64,000 nucleotides of DNA from Batrachochytrium dendrobatidis JAM81. Its lineage: Eukaryota > Chytridiomycota > Chytridiomycetes > Rhizophydiales. The notes under the pieces are model-generated. The model ran no database searches, was not told where the DNA came from, and was given only the letters and a program-made list of their open reading frames with translations. Shown here one piece after another: positions 11,520 to 23,100 of this stretch (position 1 is its first letter; the number at the start of each line of letters is the position of its first letter). A program made the position numbers and the translations under genes. The stretch spans positions 2,111,774 to 2,175,773 of the forward strand of contig NW_006281099.1 in NCBI RefSeq assembly GCF_000203795.2, in the 5' to 3' direction.

Positions 11520-12102
11520 TCAACCCATACTCATTGCTAAAAAGGTATCCACTTTCCCTTTTTGTATGCAAAAGGCAGGAGCAACCCAAGATCCACAGCT
11601 ACATTGAGTTCCTGCTAGATGATATGAGCCAATTTTAGAATCACACTTGGGACAAGCAAGACGGCCTTCGATCGTTGATGTATCCAATACTGCTTGATTC
11701 CATGTATCAACTGTGTCTTGACTAACAAAATAGGTTGTGCAGGTCTCTATCGATCCAGGCTTTCCTCCCGTATAAGATTTTGTTCGTTTAAAGTAGGAAA
11801 AGGCTTGCTGTCCTGTTCCAGGCTGATGCTCCAACACTTGGTCCAAAGTAGCCAATTGCAATCTGGAATCAAAAAGGTTGATTACTACTTGCTATCATGG
11901 AATGTGACCAACAAAATGGGCAAATATCCCAAAAGGTTTGACAAGACTCGGATTCTTTCAAATACCTGCATTTCCTGCATCTTAGTTGGGTAGTCTGTTT
12001 TGATTGCTCATGTGTTGAAACTGGATGACTGGATTGGCTTTGGACAAGTGTGACTGGCAAGTCTGCTATGTTCTCACCAACACTAGTACGTAATGCACTC
12101 AT
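11520..12102 (-). CDS. YVH1: Yvh1/DUSP12-type zinc-binding domain protein lacking the phosphatase
   Basis: Two exons, complement(11520..11862, 11966..12102), give 159 residues. The C-terminal part is the Yvh1 zinc domain: CRKCR, then later CPKCDSKIGSY and CSCGSWVAPAFCIQKGKVD. These are the cysteine pairs and the CSCGxWVxPAF signature of Yvh1. Known: Yvh1 releases Mrt4 from pre-60S ribosomes, and in yeast the zinc domain alone suffices for that role. Anomaly: full-length Yvh1 is about 360 residues with an N-terminal HCxxGxSRS dual-specificity phosphatase. No such motif is visible upstream to 12.5 kb on this strand, and the frame is closed by a stop about 24 codons before the chosen ATG. The gene is either a genuine zinc-domain-only form or has remote 5' exons I did not find. 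Confidence 0.75.
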
Positions 12103-12484
12103 AATACACCAAAAAACTCGATTGAAATGGGATAAAGCTGAATCGAAAATACAATCTCATGCATACTTTGTCGATCTAATTTTATTCATTGATCTTGGAT
12201 AAGCCATCATTCAGATTTGATAAATAATATATATTTGTACAAGGTGTTGAGCGCATTATAAAGACTGGTAGCCAAGCATAGCTCGATTCAATGTTCAAAG
12301 GTGGTATAACACGAGCAAGTCTAGCCAACTGGGAATGCATCTGGACGAGTCAATAGCCAGGAGAAAACGATAGACTGGCCAAGATCTTGTGTATTAATGG
12401 TGGAGATGGTTGTTCCTGCTGGGAAATTAGCTGAGTAGATTGCTGTGATATATGTTGATTTGATGCTGCATTAACAGTGTTACA
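12103..12484. other. Intergenic region with small minus-strand frame
   Basis: A 62-codon Gln/Ser-rich minus-strand frame (12350-12538) overlaps the start of the next plus-strand frame. Neither the frame nor the rest of the region is recognisable. Confidence 0.3.
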
Positions 12485-12955
12485 ATGGCAATGCGGGTGT
12501 ACTCTCATGCTGAGAATGGTGGCAGCAGTGGGTATCATTTCAAGATGAGTTGGTTAACGAGTGGATCAGTAGCAATACTATGGAATGAAAATAAGACCTA
12601 CCAGATCCAACTGCTATTTATACGAAATTCCAAGAATGCCAAGTCTAATTGTCAAGATGTTGATTGGATCAAATATGTCGTCAGTCCTGTGAGTGAGCCA
12701 GATGTTCGACTTGGCAAAGATTTGAGCCAATTGGCGAAATACTTTCATTTACAGCCACAATGTAATTGCTTGATCATTCGAGTCAAGCATCATCCATACA
12801 ACATGTGCTTCTCCGTTTGTGTAGTACCCTATCCAATGACCACTTGTTTTCAAATGCAACTAGACAATGGATTTATTGTACAGCCATATTCACATGAGAT
12901 GGAACACTACTTTGCAGTCACTGCATCTATTTTACTCGAGGATAAACAATGCTAG
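12485..12955 (+). CDS. Hypothetical protein, 156 residues
   Basis: An uninterrupted frame starting MAMRVYSHAENGG. It includes mixed alpha/beta-like segments (SGSVAILWNENKTYQIQLLFI; YFHLQPQCNCLIIRVKHH) and ends LLEDKQC. No family recognised. Length alone is weak evidence at this AT content. It ends two bases before a degenerate MITE copy begins, and no splice-supported extension was found. Confidence 0.35.
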   Translation: MAMRVYSHAENGGSSGYHFKMSWLTSGSVAILWNENKTYQIQLLFIRNSKNAKSNCQDVDWIKYVVSPVSEPDVRLGKDLSQLAKYFHLQPQCNCLIIRVKHHPYNMCFSVCVVPYPMTTCFQMQLDNGFIVQPYSHEMEHYFAVTASILLEDKQC

Positions 12956-12956
12956 A

Positions 12957-13362
12957 TATTCGCTGTGCTTTTCCTATTAGAATTGATTCGTATCCAATAG
13001 ATATTCTCAATTCTTCCAAACACAACATCCATGGTATGATGCTCACAAACTATAGTTTAAACTGAAACTGTCCTTTTTACATAGCCATACATTGCGATTG
13101 CCAGATTCATACATCTTAATCCTGATATTGGTGTTGTTTTTCTATTCTCGATAATACTTGGTATCCTAAAATCTCGCGATGTATCTGCACATCTCATGGA
13201 TGCAACTGTTGTTTTCATGCCAGTCACCAGGAAACTAGTCAACTAAAGAGCTCAAAAAACAATGCTATCCAGTAAATTGACACCCATCATTCCATGAGAT
13301 TGGCCGTTTATTATACACTGATACTCTTATTTAGGGTTTCATTTTTCATGGATACGTCTGTA
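12957..13362. repeat. MITE-like repeat, diverged copy
   Basis: Internal landmarks match the intact copy at 34558-35002: a left block (ATATTCGCTGTGCTTTTCC), GCAACTGTTGTTTTCATGCC in the middle, and AACAATGCTATCCAGTAA with TTTATTATACACTGATACTC near the right end. The right terminus (ATGGATACGTCTGTAA) is a mutated form of ACGTGAATATGGCTGTAA. The GRASP stop codon lies inside this terminus. Confidence 0.65.
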
Positions 13363-14849
13363 ATTCAACTGCTTGCAGTAAATGATGCAGCTCGGTGATT
13401 GATTTTTCGTCGAATTCTTCAGCTGTTTCGTGCGATTGACTCTGCTGATCCTGCTTGAGTGAGGTATCTGTGATCATGTTGTGATCATGACTATCACACA
13501 CATCATGCATACAAGGATCTGCATGGTCATGTTCGTGGTGATTCTCGGAGTGATCGTGTTCTGCATGTTGGTTTGAATCTACATGTTTCGGCTTCGAGTC
13601 TTTTGAAGAACTATGCTCCTGGTGGTCATGATGTTTATGCTCCTGGTGGTCATGATGTTTATGCTCCTGGTGGTCATGATGTTCATGTCCATGCTCATGT
13701 CCATGGTGGTTATGGTGTTTATGCTCATGTCCATGATGTTCATGTTCATGATGCCCATGTTCATGATCATCCGTAGTATGGTGTAAATTCTCTGCTGCGA
13801 TACGATGCAAACGACCATACCCAACATCACATCCAAGCCTAGATTTAATTGTTAATACCCAAAATAATTTGACATAAATCTCCATTATATCTAGAAAGCT
13901 ACTCATACAATCCTTCGCCATCCCAGTCGTTATTGGGAACAATTAATACCTCTCGTATCGAATCAGAATCAGAATTATAAACATAGAGCTGCAGTGGAAT
14001 GTTGGCATGTTTTTTGACTAGATTGTAAAAATCGTCCTTTTCTTCTAAAGTTGTATTGGGTGTGCCAATAATATAATCTGATTTTTCTCGAAGACCAGCA
14101 ATTTCTGCAGGAGAGTTGGCATGTCTGAAGTTTAAAATAGTAGACAGTGGTAAAATAAACAGCTATTAAGATACACTATCGAGACCATAAATATGCACAT
14201 ACACTTCAATAATATGCCAAATGTGGTCATGAACATCGCCAAAATCGCAAAATCGAACACTGCATCCAAGGATCCCATAATCATTTTTTTCCGGAACAAC
14301 TGTCACATCTATATAGTGTACAAGGCAAGTTGGTTAAAGTAATTCAACAAATCCCATGCATAATTAGACTATTCACGTAGACTCACTTCTGGCACCCAAT
14401 GTCTTTGAACTATACACGACCAAATTGACAGGTTTTCCAATGTTACTTCGAAGTTGGCTTGCTAAAACAATAGGCTCTCGATCCTACAAAATATTTGAAA
14501 AGATTAGATCTTGCCAAGAATCACCCCACCTTTAAAACGCAGCACTTACAAGCCGTCTACATAGAATATAATGAGTTAGTTTTATTGAAAATCATGTATC
14601 AAAAGTCATGATTCCAAGTAGACATTCGTACATACAGTCCATTAACATGGGTAATATAATCAAAAAATATTTCCAACCCAGCCTTTGATGCAGGACTGTT
14701 GGGCACCACCTAAACATCAGTCGATTGGTGAATAAAGTATACATCAAGTAGGACAAATCAAGTAAACAACTATAACTAGCCTGCATAACATGGTATCCAT
14801 GAGTCTCTCCAGACATATCTTGGTCATCGGTACTTTGGCCAGAACCCAT
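13346..14849 (-). CDS. GRH1: GRASP55/65-type Golgi stacking protein with His-rich tail
   Basis: Seven exons, complement(13346..13838, 13909..14124, 14203..14308, 14387..14483, 14550..14556, 14636..14709, 14781..14849), give 353 residues. Residue 2 is Gly (MGSGQS), a likely N-myristoylation site. Two GRASP PDZ-like domains follow: HGYHVMQVVPNSPASKAGLE...FFDYITHVNG, and ILGCSVRFCDF with HANSPAEIAGL and DYIIGTPN. Known: GRASPs tether Golgi cisternae and act in unconventional secretion. The C-terminus carries about 80 residues dominated by His with Glu and Asp (HDHQEHKH repeats), a likely zinc or copper binder not usual in GRASPs. One exon is only 7 bases (14550-14556), and the first intron appears to be GC-AG. 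The last codons and stop come from a MITE terminus. Confidence 0.88.
13600..13770. repeat. 24-base tandem repeat coding the His-rich GRASP tail
   Basis: Three consecutive near-identical units of the pattern GCTCCTGGTGGTCATGATGT plus TTAT lie at about 13616-13688. They are followed by degenerate CATG-rich units to about 13770. On the coding strand each unit gives HDHQEHKH. The regular unit suggests replication-slippage growth. Confidence 0.75.
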
Positions 14850-15195
14850 TCTCAGATAAACTCAATGCAGAACTGTTGAGCCGCCAACATCAAGAAAACA
14901 AGTTTGATTTCATCACAAATAAATCACGTGAGTGGGCTGCAGTTGACTAGATATCAACTGCAGTAGTTGGAATACATCGAATGGAATAGACAGCGCTTTG
15001 AAGAGTTAATAATAGCTGATCGTTATGGAAAGATATTTGTTATTTAGACTCGAGTCATAAAATACACTCAACCCCACTCTGTATCAGTCTTGTGCATCGA
15101 AATATCAGATAATGAAATGCGTGCTTGTCAAGCGCATCCATTCAATGAAACCAAGATTTATAGTTATCCAACTCTTTAGCAAAGACTTCATTTCA
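14850..15195. promoter_or_regulatory. Divergent promoter region, GRASP and Shp1/p47
   Basis: The 346 bases between two divergent starts hold no frame or repeat that I recognise. Both promoters must lie here; no specific element could be identified. Confidence 0.35.
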
Positions 15196-17419
15196 ATGGC
15201 GGATGACAGCAGTTCTCGCGACGAAACCCTTGCTCAGTTTGCAGCTGTTACTGGCTTGAATGGATCTCAAGGTACTGCCATGACTTGATATACTATATTG
15301 TCTTGTACACCTAATCTAGCAATGTGATGTGCAAGCATCGGTTACATGTATACTTCTAACCAATTCAATATACACTTGTAATCAACCGTCTGCTACAGCC
15401 CAGTTTTTTCTAGAGTCTTCTGACTGGGACTTGCAGGTTGGTGCTAGTATCTTGAAAGAACTGAATCACTAGTTTACTCATTCCTGTAGTGTCTATGCTC
15501 AACTAGAATATAATCTTGAATACCTTTTAATAACTGTGCTTTGTAGACTGCCATTAGTACTTTTTTTGAATCTCAGAGTGCTGCTGAACAATCTGCTGCT
15601 GGCTCTGCGCCAATTCAGGAGCATAGCACTGCTCCTTTTCCATCTCAAGCCAATAACCTACCCAAGTAAGTCACTTGTTGCTATATTGCATCTTAATCTC
15701 TTCACAGTTTCAACCAATATTCTCTATACTGACATGAACTCAATTAATGTTGTATTTTAGATCTAGTACAGGAAAGAATGCCTCTGGCTTTAGCTCTAGT
15801 AATTCCCGCGTCAAAACGTTTCAGGAAATGCTTGCATCTACAAGTGATAAAGAAGATGATCAAGAAGAAAGGGAAAACTATTTTGCTGGCGGTGAAAAAT
15901 CGTACGACAAAACTTTGGATTGTTGAATTGTAACACAAGGAGCTATATTCATTCGCAACAATGTGCTAATTTAACAGTAAACCATGTTGTTAGTGGGGTC
16001 ATGATGCAGGGAGGACCCAAAGAAAAGAAAGGAGATGCACTTAATCTTGTCAAGAATATTCTCACCAAAGCAGCAAAGTAAATTATGTGTGGGTTTAGTT
16101 TATTGCCGACATTTAAAGTTGCTCATTTTATCAATGTTTTGATTTTTGCCGCTCAGATCTGGCCCGTCTTCGGAAGAGCTTGAAAAGGAGACCAAACCAT
16201 TGTTTTTTGGTGGTTCTGGTAGGTGTTTGGCACTCTTTAATGCTTGATTTTCTACTGTTTTCTAATAATATATCTTATTGAAAATTGACTGATGAATAGG
16301 ACGTCGTCTTGGATCTGAGGAAGATGTAGATACTGGTCCTCTGCAACCAGTTGAGCAAGTAACCGATCCTAGCACTCAACGTGTATGAATTTGGTATTTT
16401 GGTTCAAGTCCTGTGTTTTTTATTGCTCAGCAAACTGACTTTTTCAACTGTGTATGCTATTGATGTAATTAGGTTGAACGACATTTGACGTTTTGGAGAA
16501 ACGGATTCAGTATTGATGATGGTCCTTTGCGTGAATATGATGACCCAGTCAACCAAGAATTTCTCAAAGCCATTAATAGCGGGTATATCAACTCAATCAT
16601 TATCAGTATCTCTTGACTTTGTATTCTAATATCTATCATGGTATGTGTTTATTGTATTGCAAATCTTGGCCACACAATTAGTCGTGCACCCACTTCTATG
16701 CTGAATGTCGCATATGGCCAGCCAGTCGAAGTTAAAGTTGCCCATTGCATGCAACAAGACTATCAGCCACCACCAAAACAACCCATGGCTGCGTTTTCTG
16801 GATCTGGAAACCGACTTGGAGGCATAGTTGCTGGTGGACCGTCTTCCAGTCAAAACGCATCTGTGCAAGTCTCTATTCCAGGCGCGTATCCGACATCTCC
16901 ATCATTTTCTTGCACAACTACTGTACCTAATGCTATACCAATGTTGACTCCTACGTCCACTATAGGTCCTCTAGTCACTATTGATGCTGATATGCCTACC
17001 ACTTCTATTCAGATTCGTCTTGGTGATGGAACACGGTATGGTTTCAGTTTGTAGCTTTCTAAAATCACCCGCCTATTGAATTATTGCTGGATGTGCAATT
17101 GGTTTAACCCGCCTTATACTGTACATTTTGCACGATAAATATATAGAATGGTCGCCAAGTTTAATCACACGCACACCGTTCAGGATATCTGTTCGTTTGT
17201 TCGGGCGTAAGTGTTGAATTAAATTGGGTTTACAAAGCACATGTAATATGAACGCCAAGCTTATGGTTTTTGCATATGACTACTAGATCAAGACCTGGAG
17301 GTGCGGCTCAAGCATTTGTTCTTCAGACAACAATTCCAGTGCGCCAACTGACAGACCTGTCTCAGACTATCAAGGATGCAGGACTTTTGAATGCTGTTGT
17401 AGTACAAAAGTATGTCTAA
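15196..17419 (+). CDS. SHP1: p47/Shp1-type UBX cofactor of Cdc48/p97
   Basis: About ten short exons can be joined in frame from ATG 15196 to the stop at 17417-17419. Domains in order: an N-terminal UBA-like helix set ([11 protein letters not shown], then [20 protein letters not shown]); a linker containing [15 protein letters not shown], the family's conserved FAGGEKSG motif; a SEP domain ([21 protein letters not shown] ... EFLKAINSG); then a UBX domain ([30 protein letters not shown] to the end, with the S/T-R-x-G turn-like segment SRPGG). Known: p47 guides the AAA ATPase Cdc48/p97 in Golgi and nuclear membrane fusion and in ubiquitin-dependent turnover. It lies head to head with the GRASP gene, another Golgi factor. 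Family and domain order are complete, so confidence is high. Confidence 0.92.
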
Positions 17420-17536
17420 ATGACCATGTCATTGTGGTTTAAATCAACTTGCTCAGAAAACGCATTCAATAAAACTTTTTTGCTAAAACATATCTCATTT
17501 CAGAGAATAAACCAGTGATGATTGTATTTGACCAAT

Positions 17537-18648
17537 TTAACGTCTAACCCAAGTGTTCTTCTTTCTCGCACCAGGCTGTCCAGTTTTTTTACGTTCAACT
17601 TGGCGAGTATCGATCATGAGCATTCCAACTAAACCAACAAGTAGGACAGTTAAGGGCAAGGTTAATACCTAAACTGGAATGGGAAAAGGATTGAAAGTTC
17701 ATGGCCCAACGTGACCAGAGTCTAAAGTGAGATTGACTTACGTTTTTTAAACAAGTTTTCCTTGGTAGAATCATGTATTGCTATGCCACGAGCTACAGCG
17801 ACAGCGACAGCTTGAGCTTGGCCTAGAAAGATATTACAAGTATTAATCTAGAATTCAAAAGCCAAGACACCTTTTCTTTTAAATATCAACAATACCTGAA
17901 TGACCACCACCAGATACAATTGCCCAGGTGTTGTATTTCATTAAACAATTGGCAACCTCGAATGGTTTTACAATGACTTCACGATTGACCATATCGCGAA
18001 AGTATTCAGGAAGTCGGATGCCATTGACATAGACTTGACCATTTCCAGGAACAATCCAGCATTGTGCACGGGCAGTTTTTCTGGATCCAATAGTGTAAGA
18101 TCTACCATCTGCATCGAGAGTGCGAATGGTAGGCGTGGACAAGGAGAGTGTCTTGCCAATTGGAACAAACTTTTGCAAAAGCGACTTGACTGCAGGATCT
18201 TCATCTGATTAAAATGGTTTAATTCAAAATACATGAAACAAGTGAATCAGACCTTTAAGCCCAAGTATACGAATCTACTCTATATCATAGCATAATTACT
18301 TTGAAAGGCATACAACAGATTGAGTCTGTGAACTAGATCGGTATAATCTGTTTTTTTGAGACGCATATGCATAAGATTGGTCATGCTGAATTGAGGTTGC
18401 CAATGACCAGCAGCTTTAGGAGTTGATCTAAATGGAATATTGTGTTTTCTAATCAGAGCGTTTAACTGTTGCAAGAGAGCAAAGTATTGTGGATTGCCAG
18501 TGAAATAGGCAGGATTTTGAGGACGACCATTTGAATTAGATTCGTCTACTTGATTGAAGATAGGAACAGTGGAGTAGGATCGATAATAGACGCAAGCAGT
18601 ATTGAAAGAAGTGTTCTTTAGCAATAATCTCTGATAAGCAATGCTCAT
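17537..18648 (-). CDS. MRPS9: Mitochondrial small ribosomal subunit protein uS9m
   Basis: The conserved C-terminal uS9 domain is clear: RTLDADGRSYTIGSRKTARA, then VYVNGIRLPEYF, then the segment around WAIVSGGGHSGQAQAVAVAVARGIA. The C-terminus is basic (ERKKTGQPGARKKNTWVRR), the tail that reaches the ribosomal P site. Upstream, a roughly 110-residue N-terminal extension rich in Arg, Ser and aromatics is typical of fungal mitochondrial uS9. I chose ATG 18648 (MSIAYQRLLL...), which gives a basic amphipathic presequence and leaves 79 bases to the divergent neighbour. The upstream in-frame ATGs (18765 and later) would overlap that gene. At least three introns (near 18230, 17880 and 17750) were inferred. 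Confidence 0.9.
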
Positions 18649-18727
18649 GGTTGCACTTTGGCTGAAGCAGGAAAGAAAATTTCGACTCGAGTCGACTATT
18701 GCTACGAGTTGAATCGACGCTGTTGCC
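18649..18727. promoter_or_regulatory. Compact divergent promoter shared by two mitochondrial genes
   Basis: Only 79 bases separate the chosen starts of uS9m (minus) and the DUF1640 protein (plus), both predicted to be mitochondrial. A shared bidirectional promoter is inferred from spacing; no element was identified. Confidence 0.45.
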
Positions 18728-19746
18728 ATGAATGCGTTGGCTGTGAGACACACTAGAAACATCATTCATTTGACACAGTGCAGACATGGATGGAGTCGTC
18801 ATGCTGTCACTCTGGCTCACATCGCCAAACCACCAATTGCTCGATATTCTGTCTCTTCATCTCAACAGTCTGTAGCCTTGTCATCATTGTCTCACTATAG
18901 CAGTGCTCGTCCCATCACTACCCGATTCAACTTTGATACGTACAAGCTTGTTAGGCAGCTTGAACTGCAGGGACTCACTCGAGGCCAGGCTGTAGCCATC
19001 ATGCGCACCATCAATGCATTTCTTGTTGATGATACTATGGCAGTCAGGGCTGCTACTCTTTCTACGGTTGAGCTGGAAAATGTACATGATTGATTATATT
19101 GCTGTCGTTTAGATCTCAACTAATACTTCTAATATTTCTCGAAAGGAAATCTATCTTTACAAAGCCCAACTCCAAGAACTACGGAATGAACTCCAACTTC
19201 TTCGCCAAAACGATTCCGCAAGTCTCAAGGCAGATACAGAAACTACCATTCGAGAAATAGAATCTCTGCATCAAAAGTTTGTTGATATACTTGCTTCTCT
19301 CAAGGGCGAGGTGGCTATGGATCTTAACAACCACAAGGCAGATTCGCGTGAGTTGGGAACTGACACTGATCTGCGTATCCAAGAGATTCATCATAAACTC
19401 GTGCTCAAACTAAGTGATTTAAAGACTAAAATAGAAACGATGAAAGTGGAGATGACTCAGATGATCGTTTGTAAGTGGATCACTACTTTGGTTTATTTGG
19501 AACACAATAGTATGGGCTACGCTTTAAATCATTGCATTGACATTATTGATATAATACTGTGGATTAGGGATGGTCATTGGACTTGTTTCAGCCATCATTG
19601 TGGTAGATATGTTTGAGCCATCTCCACAGCAAGAAGAGCAGAAGGTTCTACCGTATCAAAAACCATCCATGTTTCCATTTTTTGGATTGATGTCGACTCC
19701 ATGGTCAAAACCAAGTCCAGTCCAGCAACGGAATAAGGATTTTTAA
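18728..19746 (+). CDS. DUF1640/CCDC90-MCUR1-like mitochondrial coiled-coil protein
   Basis: Three exons join in frame: 18728 to about 19078, then about 19124 to 19469 (ATGATCGTTT before GTAAGTGG), then about 19568 to 19746. The N-terminus is a basic mitochondrial presequence. Then comes FDTYKLVRQLELQGLTRGQAVAIMRTIN, the DUF1640 signature (FDTxxxVxxLExxGFTxxQAxAI), followed by a long coiled coil (ELRNELQLLRQ ... KIETMKVEMTQ). It ends with a single membrane span (MVIGLVSAIIVVDMF) near the C-terminus. Known: this family includes yeast Fmp32 and animal MCUR1/CCDC90B, inner-membrane proteins linked to respiratory assembly and, in animals, to the calcium uniporter. Length (about 290 residues) and topology fit the family. 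Confidence 0.88.
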
Positions 19747-20123
19747 ACCTTTATCGCCAATCTCATTTATTTCATTTGTAGCTATAAATTGGAAACTGAA
19801 GTAGTTTTGATTATAAACATAGATATGGGCTTGTATAGAGTCGTATTGGCAACAATCAAACTCAATATTTGGATTGCAATGGATGAATCTGGAGATTATA
19901 CAACATATGACTGTATTGAGGCGAAAGATTCAAGCTATAATTTGACCGTATGCATTATATCATGGTCGTTGTGCCTATTGAATGAGAGTTTTATTCAAGC
20001 AATGAATCTTTAATAGAAATCGCAACGAATATTTAACCATTATTTCATTGCAAGTGTTTCATTTTACGTGAATACGGCTGTAAGAAGGTTGATTTTGGAC
20101 TCGACATATTCAAGTTGACTTCA
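19747..20123. other. Intergenic space with MITE-family fragment
   Basis: A 74-codon frame at 19789-20013 overlaps the repeat listed at 19915-20088 and is probably not a gene. Otherwise nothing is recognisable. Confidence 0.4.
19915..20088 (-). repeat. MITE-family end fragment (inverted partner of 24650-24818)
   Basis: Bases from GCGAAAGATTCAAGC to the terminus ACGTGAATACGGCTGTAA repeat, as reverse complement, at 24650-24818 with very few differences. The two fragments flank COG6 and the HAD gene in opposite orientation. The other end of the element is not found at either place. Confidence 0.75.
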
Positions 20124-23100
20124 ATGACTCTGCCATTGGGAGCTGGTGGTGACACTCCCACTGCCGGGTTCTTTCAAAATGCAGAAGAACTCCAGCCTCA
20201 GAATAAACTATCTACTGGATATCCTCTCTACAGAAAACTCACCAAAGTATTACACCTAGTGAGTACTACCATTATGAGTCCAACAACAGCAATTGACATG
20301 TCCAACTAGCTGCGTCATCAGCACTCAATCGTTCCAGCACTATAATTACTGAAACTCAACCATGTGTATACTGTAGTCTCTGGATGAACCAGAAACGCAA
20401 GAAGCGCTATCTGCCTTGTCAGATATCTATCCACAAAACACTCCCAGTGCTAGACGCAATCTCAAAAGCCATGTTGAGAAACAAGTTTCTGGGGTCAGCA
20501 AGGAGTTTTTGGCCGCATTTGATGCTCTCCATTCTGTAAGTACTCATGCTTACACGAAGTACATTCTCGAGTGCTGTTTATGCAGCTTAAGAATGTCGGC
20601 GTCCAACTCTTGGTGCCAGCTAATGCAGATCTGTAACCCTAAGTTGCTGCTGCAACAAATTAATGAAATCTACCAGATTATATTTAAAACATATTGTAAA
20701 TGGATGTGTTTTGGTCAATATCATTAGCAACTAATCGGGATTGAGAGCCATATCGACAGTATTGGCAATCGATGTGAGCAAATGGATATTCAACTCAAAG
20801 CCGCATATAAAAATGCTGCATCTGTTCTTAAACATACCCAAGATATGAAAACTAAAAGGTTGGTGGTGTAACGGCTATAGTTTTTTATTCTATCCACCAG
20901 CATGACTACTTACCATTTTCCTAATGTGTTTGGAAACGCCTAGTGAGCAAGCTTCGTATCGCAAAGTTGTTGTAGATGCACTTTTGGAACGGTTTACACT
21001 GTCAGATACAGAGATTCGTCTACTGGCTACATCAAGCGAGACTGTGAACACTGCATTTTTTGCTGCACTTTCCCGTGTTCAAAATATACAAACAGATTGT
21101 CAGACATTATTGATTGGTGAAAACCAACGGCTTGGGTAAGTTTATTTTGCATTCAATTGTCGGGCTTTTGCTACAAGTAATCGAAATTTTAACAAAATCT
21201 AACGTCGAGCAATTGATATTCTCAACGCATAGTTTGGAAATCATGGAAACCACTAACATGTACCAGGAGTCGGCATTTGAAAAGCTGTTTAGGTGGGCTT
21301 TGGCAGAGTGCAGACTTTTGAAGTCGGAATCTCCAGAAATAACGGTTGAACTCAAAAAAGGCATTCAAACACTTAAACAGAGACCTATTTTATTTGAGTT
21401 GAGTATACTTTGAAATGATTGTTACAAAACTTGGATTGTCTGGTCACTCGCGTGCTTATTATGACCTTGTGCGCATCAATACTATACTTGAACCAATTTT
21501 CTAGATCGTGCATGGAAGAGGTCTCTAATATTCGACGCGCAACAAACATTAGGAGTTTCCAAAACGCATTGAGTGTAGGTGGACCAGGAGGATTTCCTCG
21601 ACCTATTGAAGTGCATGCTCACGATGTATTGCGATATACTGGAGACATTCTTGCATGGGTGCATCAAGCAGCTGTTAGCGAACGAGAAATGCTTGAAGGA
21701 CTCTTTGATCTTGCTTCAGTCGCATGTAAGTTTATACTGTAGAATAGTACCGAGTGGTTCTAATACTAATGTCACATTTTTTCGAGGTAATAGCTCGTGA
21801 ACGACAAATTCCGACAACCAATGCATCCGATCAGTCTGCATTGAGGGAGATTAAAGGATACCAGGCTGACGACGAACTGCTTCTTCGTGTACTGGAAAAA
21901 AATTTGGAAGGCGTTTGTCGTCCTCTCAAGGTAAATGACTGTTTATAATGCTTTTATTTATAGGTGGTTTGATATTCTGACACCTGTATATCTCAATGTT
22001 AAACTCGATTTTTATACTGTAGTCTCGTATTGTATCGGTTCTTCAATCAGGTCTAGGTCCCATCACATCCTATCGTATTGCAAACCTTGTACAATTTTAT
22101 TCCCACACCATTATTAAGGTCATTGGCTCTTCTTCTGAAATTTCTGCCTTATTTGACGAGTAAGTATCTATAGTAGCTTTACTTTTTGAATGATTGCAAT
22201 TGAAATATAGGCAATACATTTATTTACCTTTTATGGGATTAGATTGATCCAGGATGCGTTCAAGATTTTCTTTAGTGCTCTTATGGCTCAAGCTGCAGAT
22301 ATGCTACGATTTGTGGATGCTCCGAGTTTTGATTTACAGCCTCCTCAAATTGTCAAGGATACAATATCTCAACTGGTACATTTATGTTGAGCTTATCTAC
22401 TTGTAAATTAGACTTGAATCAGTAAAACTCACGTGCTGTTGATTTACTACAAATCATTGGTAAATAGCGAGAAATTATGCTTTCGCATGACGAGTCACTT
22501 TTAAGTTCATCTGGACAAGAAGGCGATTTTAGACAAATTGTCAACACATTACTTGAGCCAGTGTTAAAGTTGTGTGAGATTGGATCGGCTAGCTTAAAGC
22601 CGCTAGAAAGTGCTATGTATATGGTAAACTGTCTTTGCTACATCCAGGTATAACCTCTTTTTTGATACAAATGGGTATTTTGTATCGATTCACGAACTGA
22701 TTTGAATTATGGTAACAATAAATTAGATGGCGCTTTCATCCTTTTCATTTGCAGCAACTCAGATCAAAGAAATACAGGACCAAATTGATTCACAGATTCA
22801 TGTGCTAGTCCAAGAACAATACTCGGTGATTCTAAGCCAATCTGGTCTTGAAAACTTGGTAATGCACATGGAAACTCTGCAACCACCTTTGGCTCACACA
22901 CGCACGGTCGATGCAAAAGCTGTAGCAGAAGCCATTGCCAAACTCGACTTATTTTTGGTTACTGTAACGGTCGATGTTGCTGAAACACTGTCGAGGATCA
23001 GTAGTGTGCAAATTGCTCGGCGGGTTTCGCAACGTGGGTTCAGGAAGTTTGTCGATACATATCGTAACATTGTGGCCAAGATCATGGATCCAATTAACAA

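Noticed and set aside
13600..13770. Regular short repeats as a CRISPR array
   Set aside because: Repeats are contiguous with no spacers, and the genome is eukaryotic.
13573..13836. Open frames on the other strand and in another frame across the His-rich GRASP tail
   Set aside because: They are shadows created by the 24-base tandem repeat, which is open in several frames.
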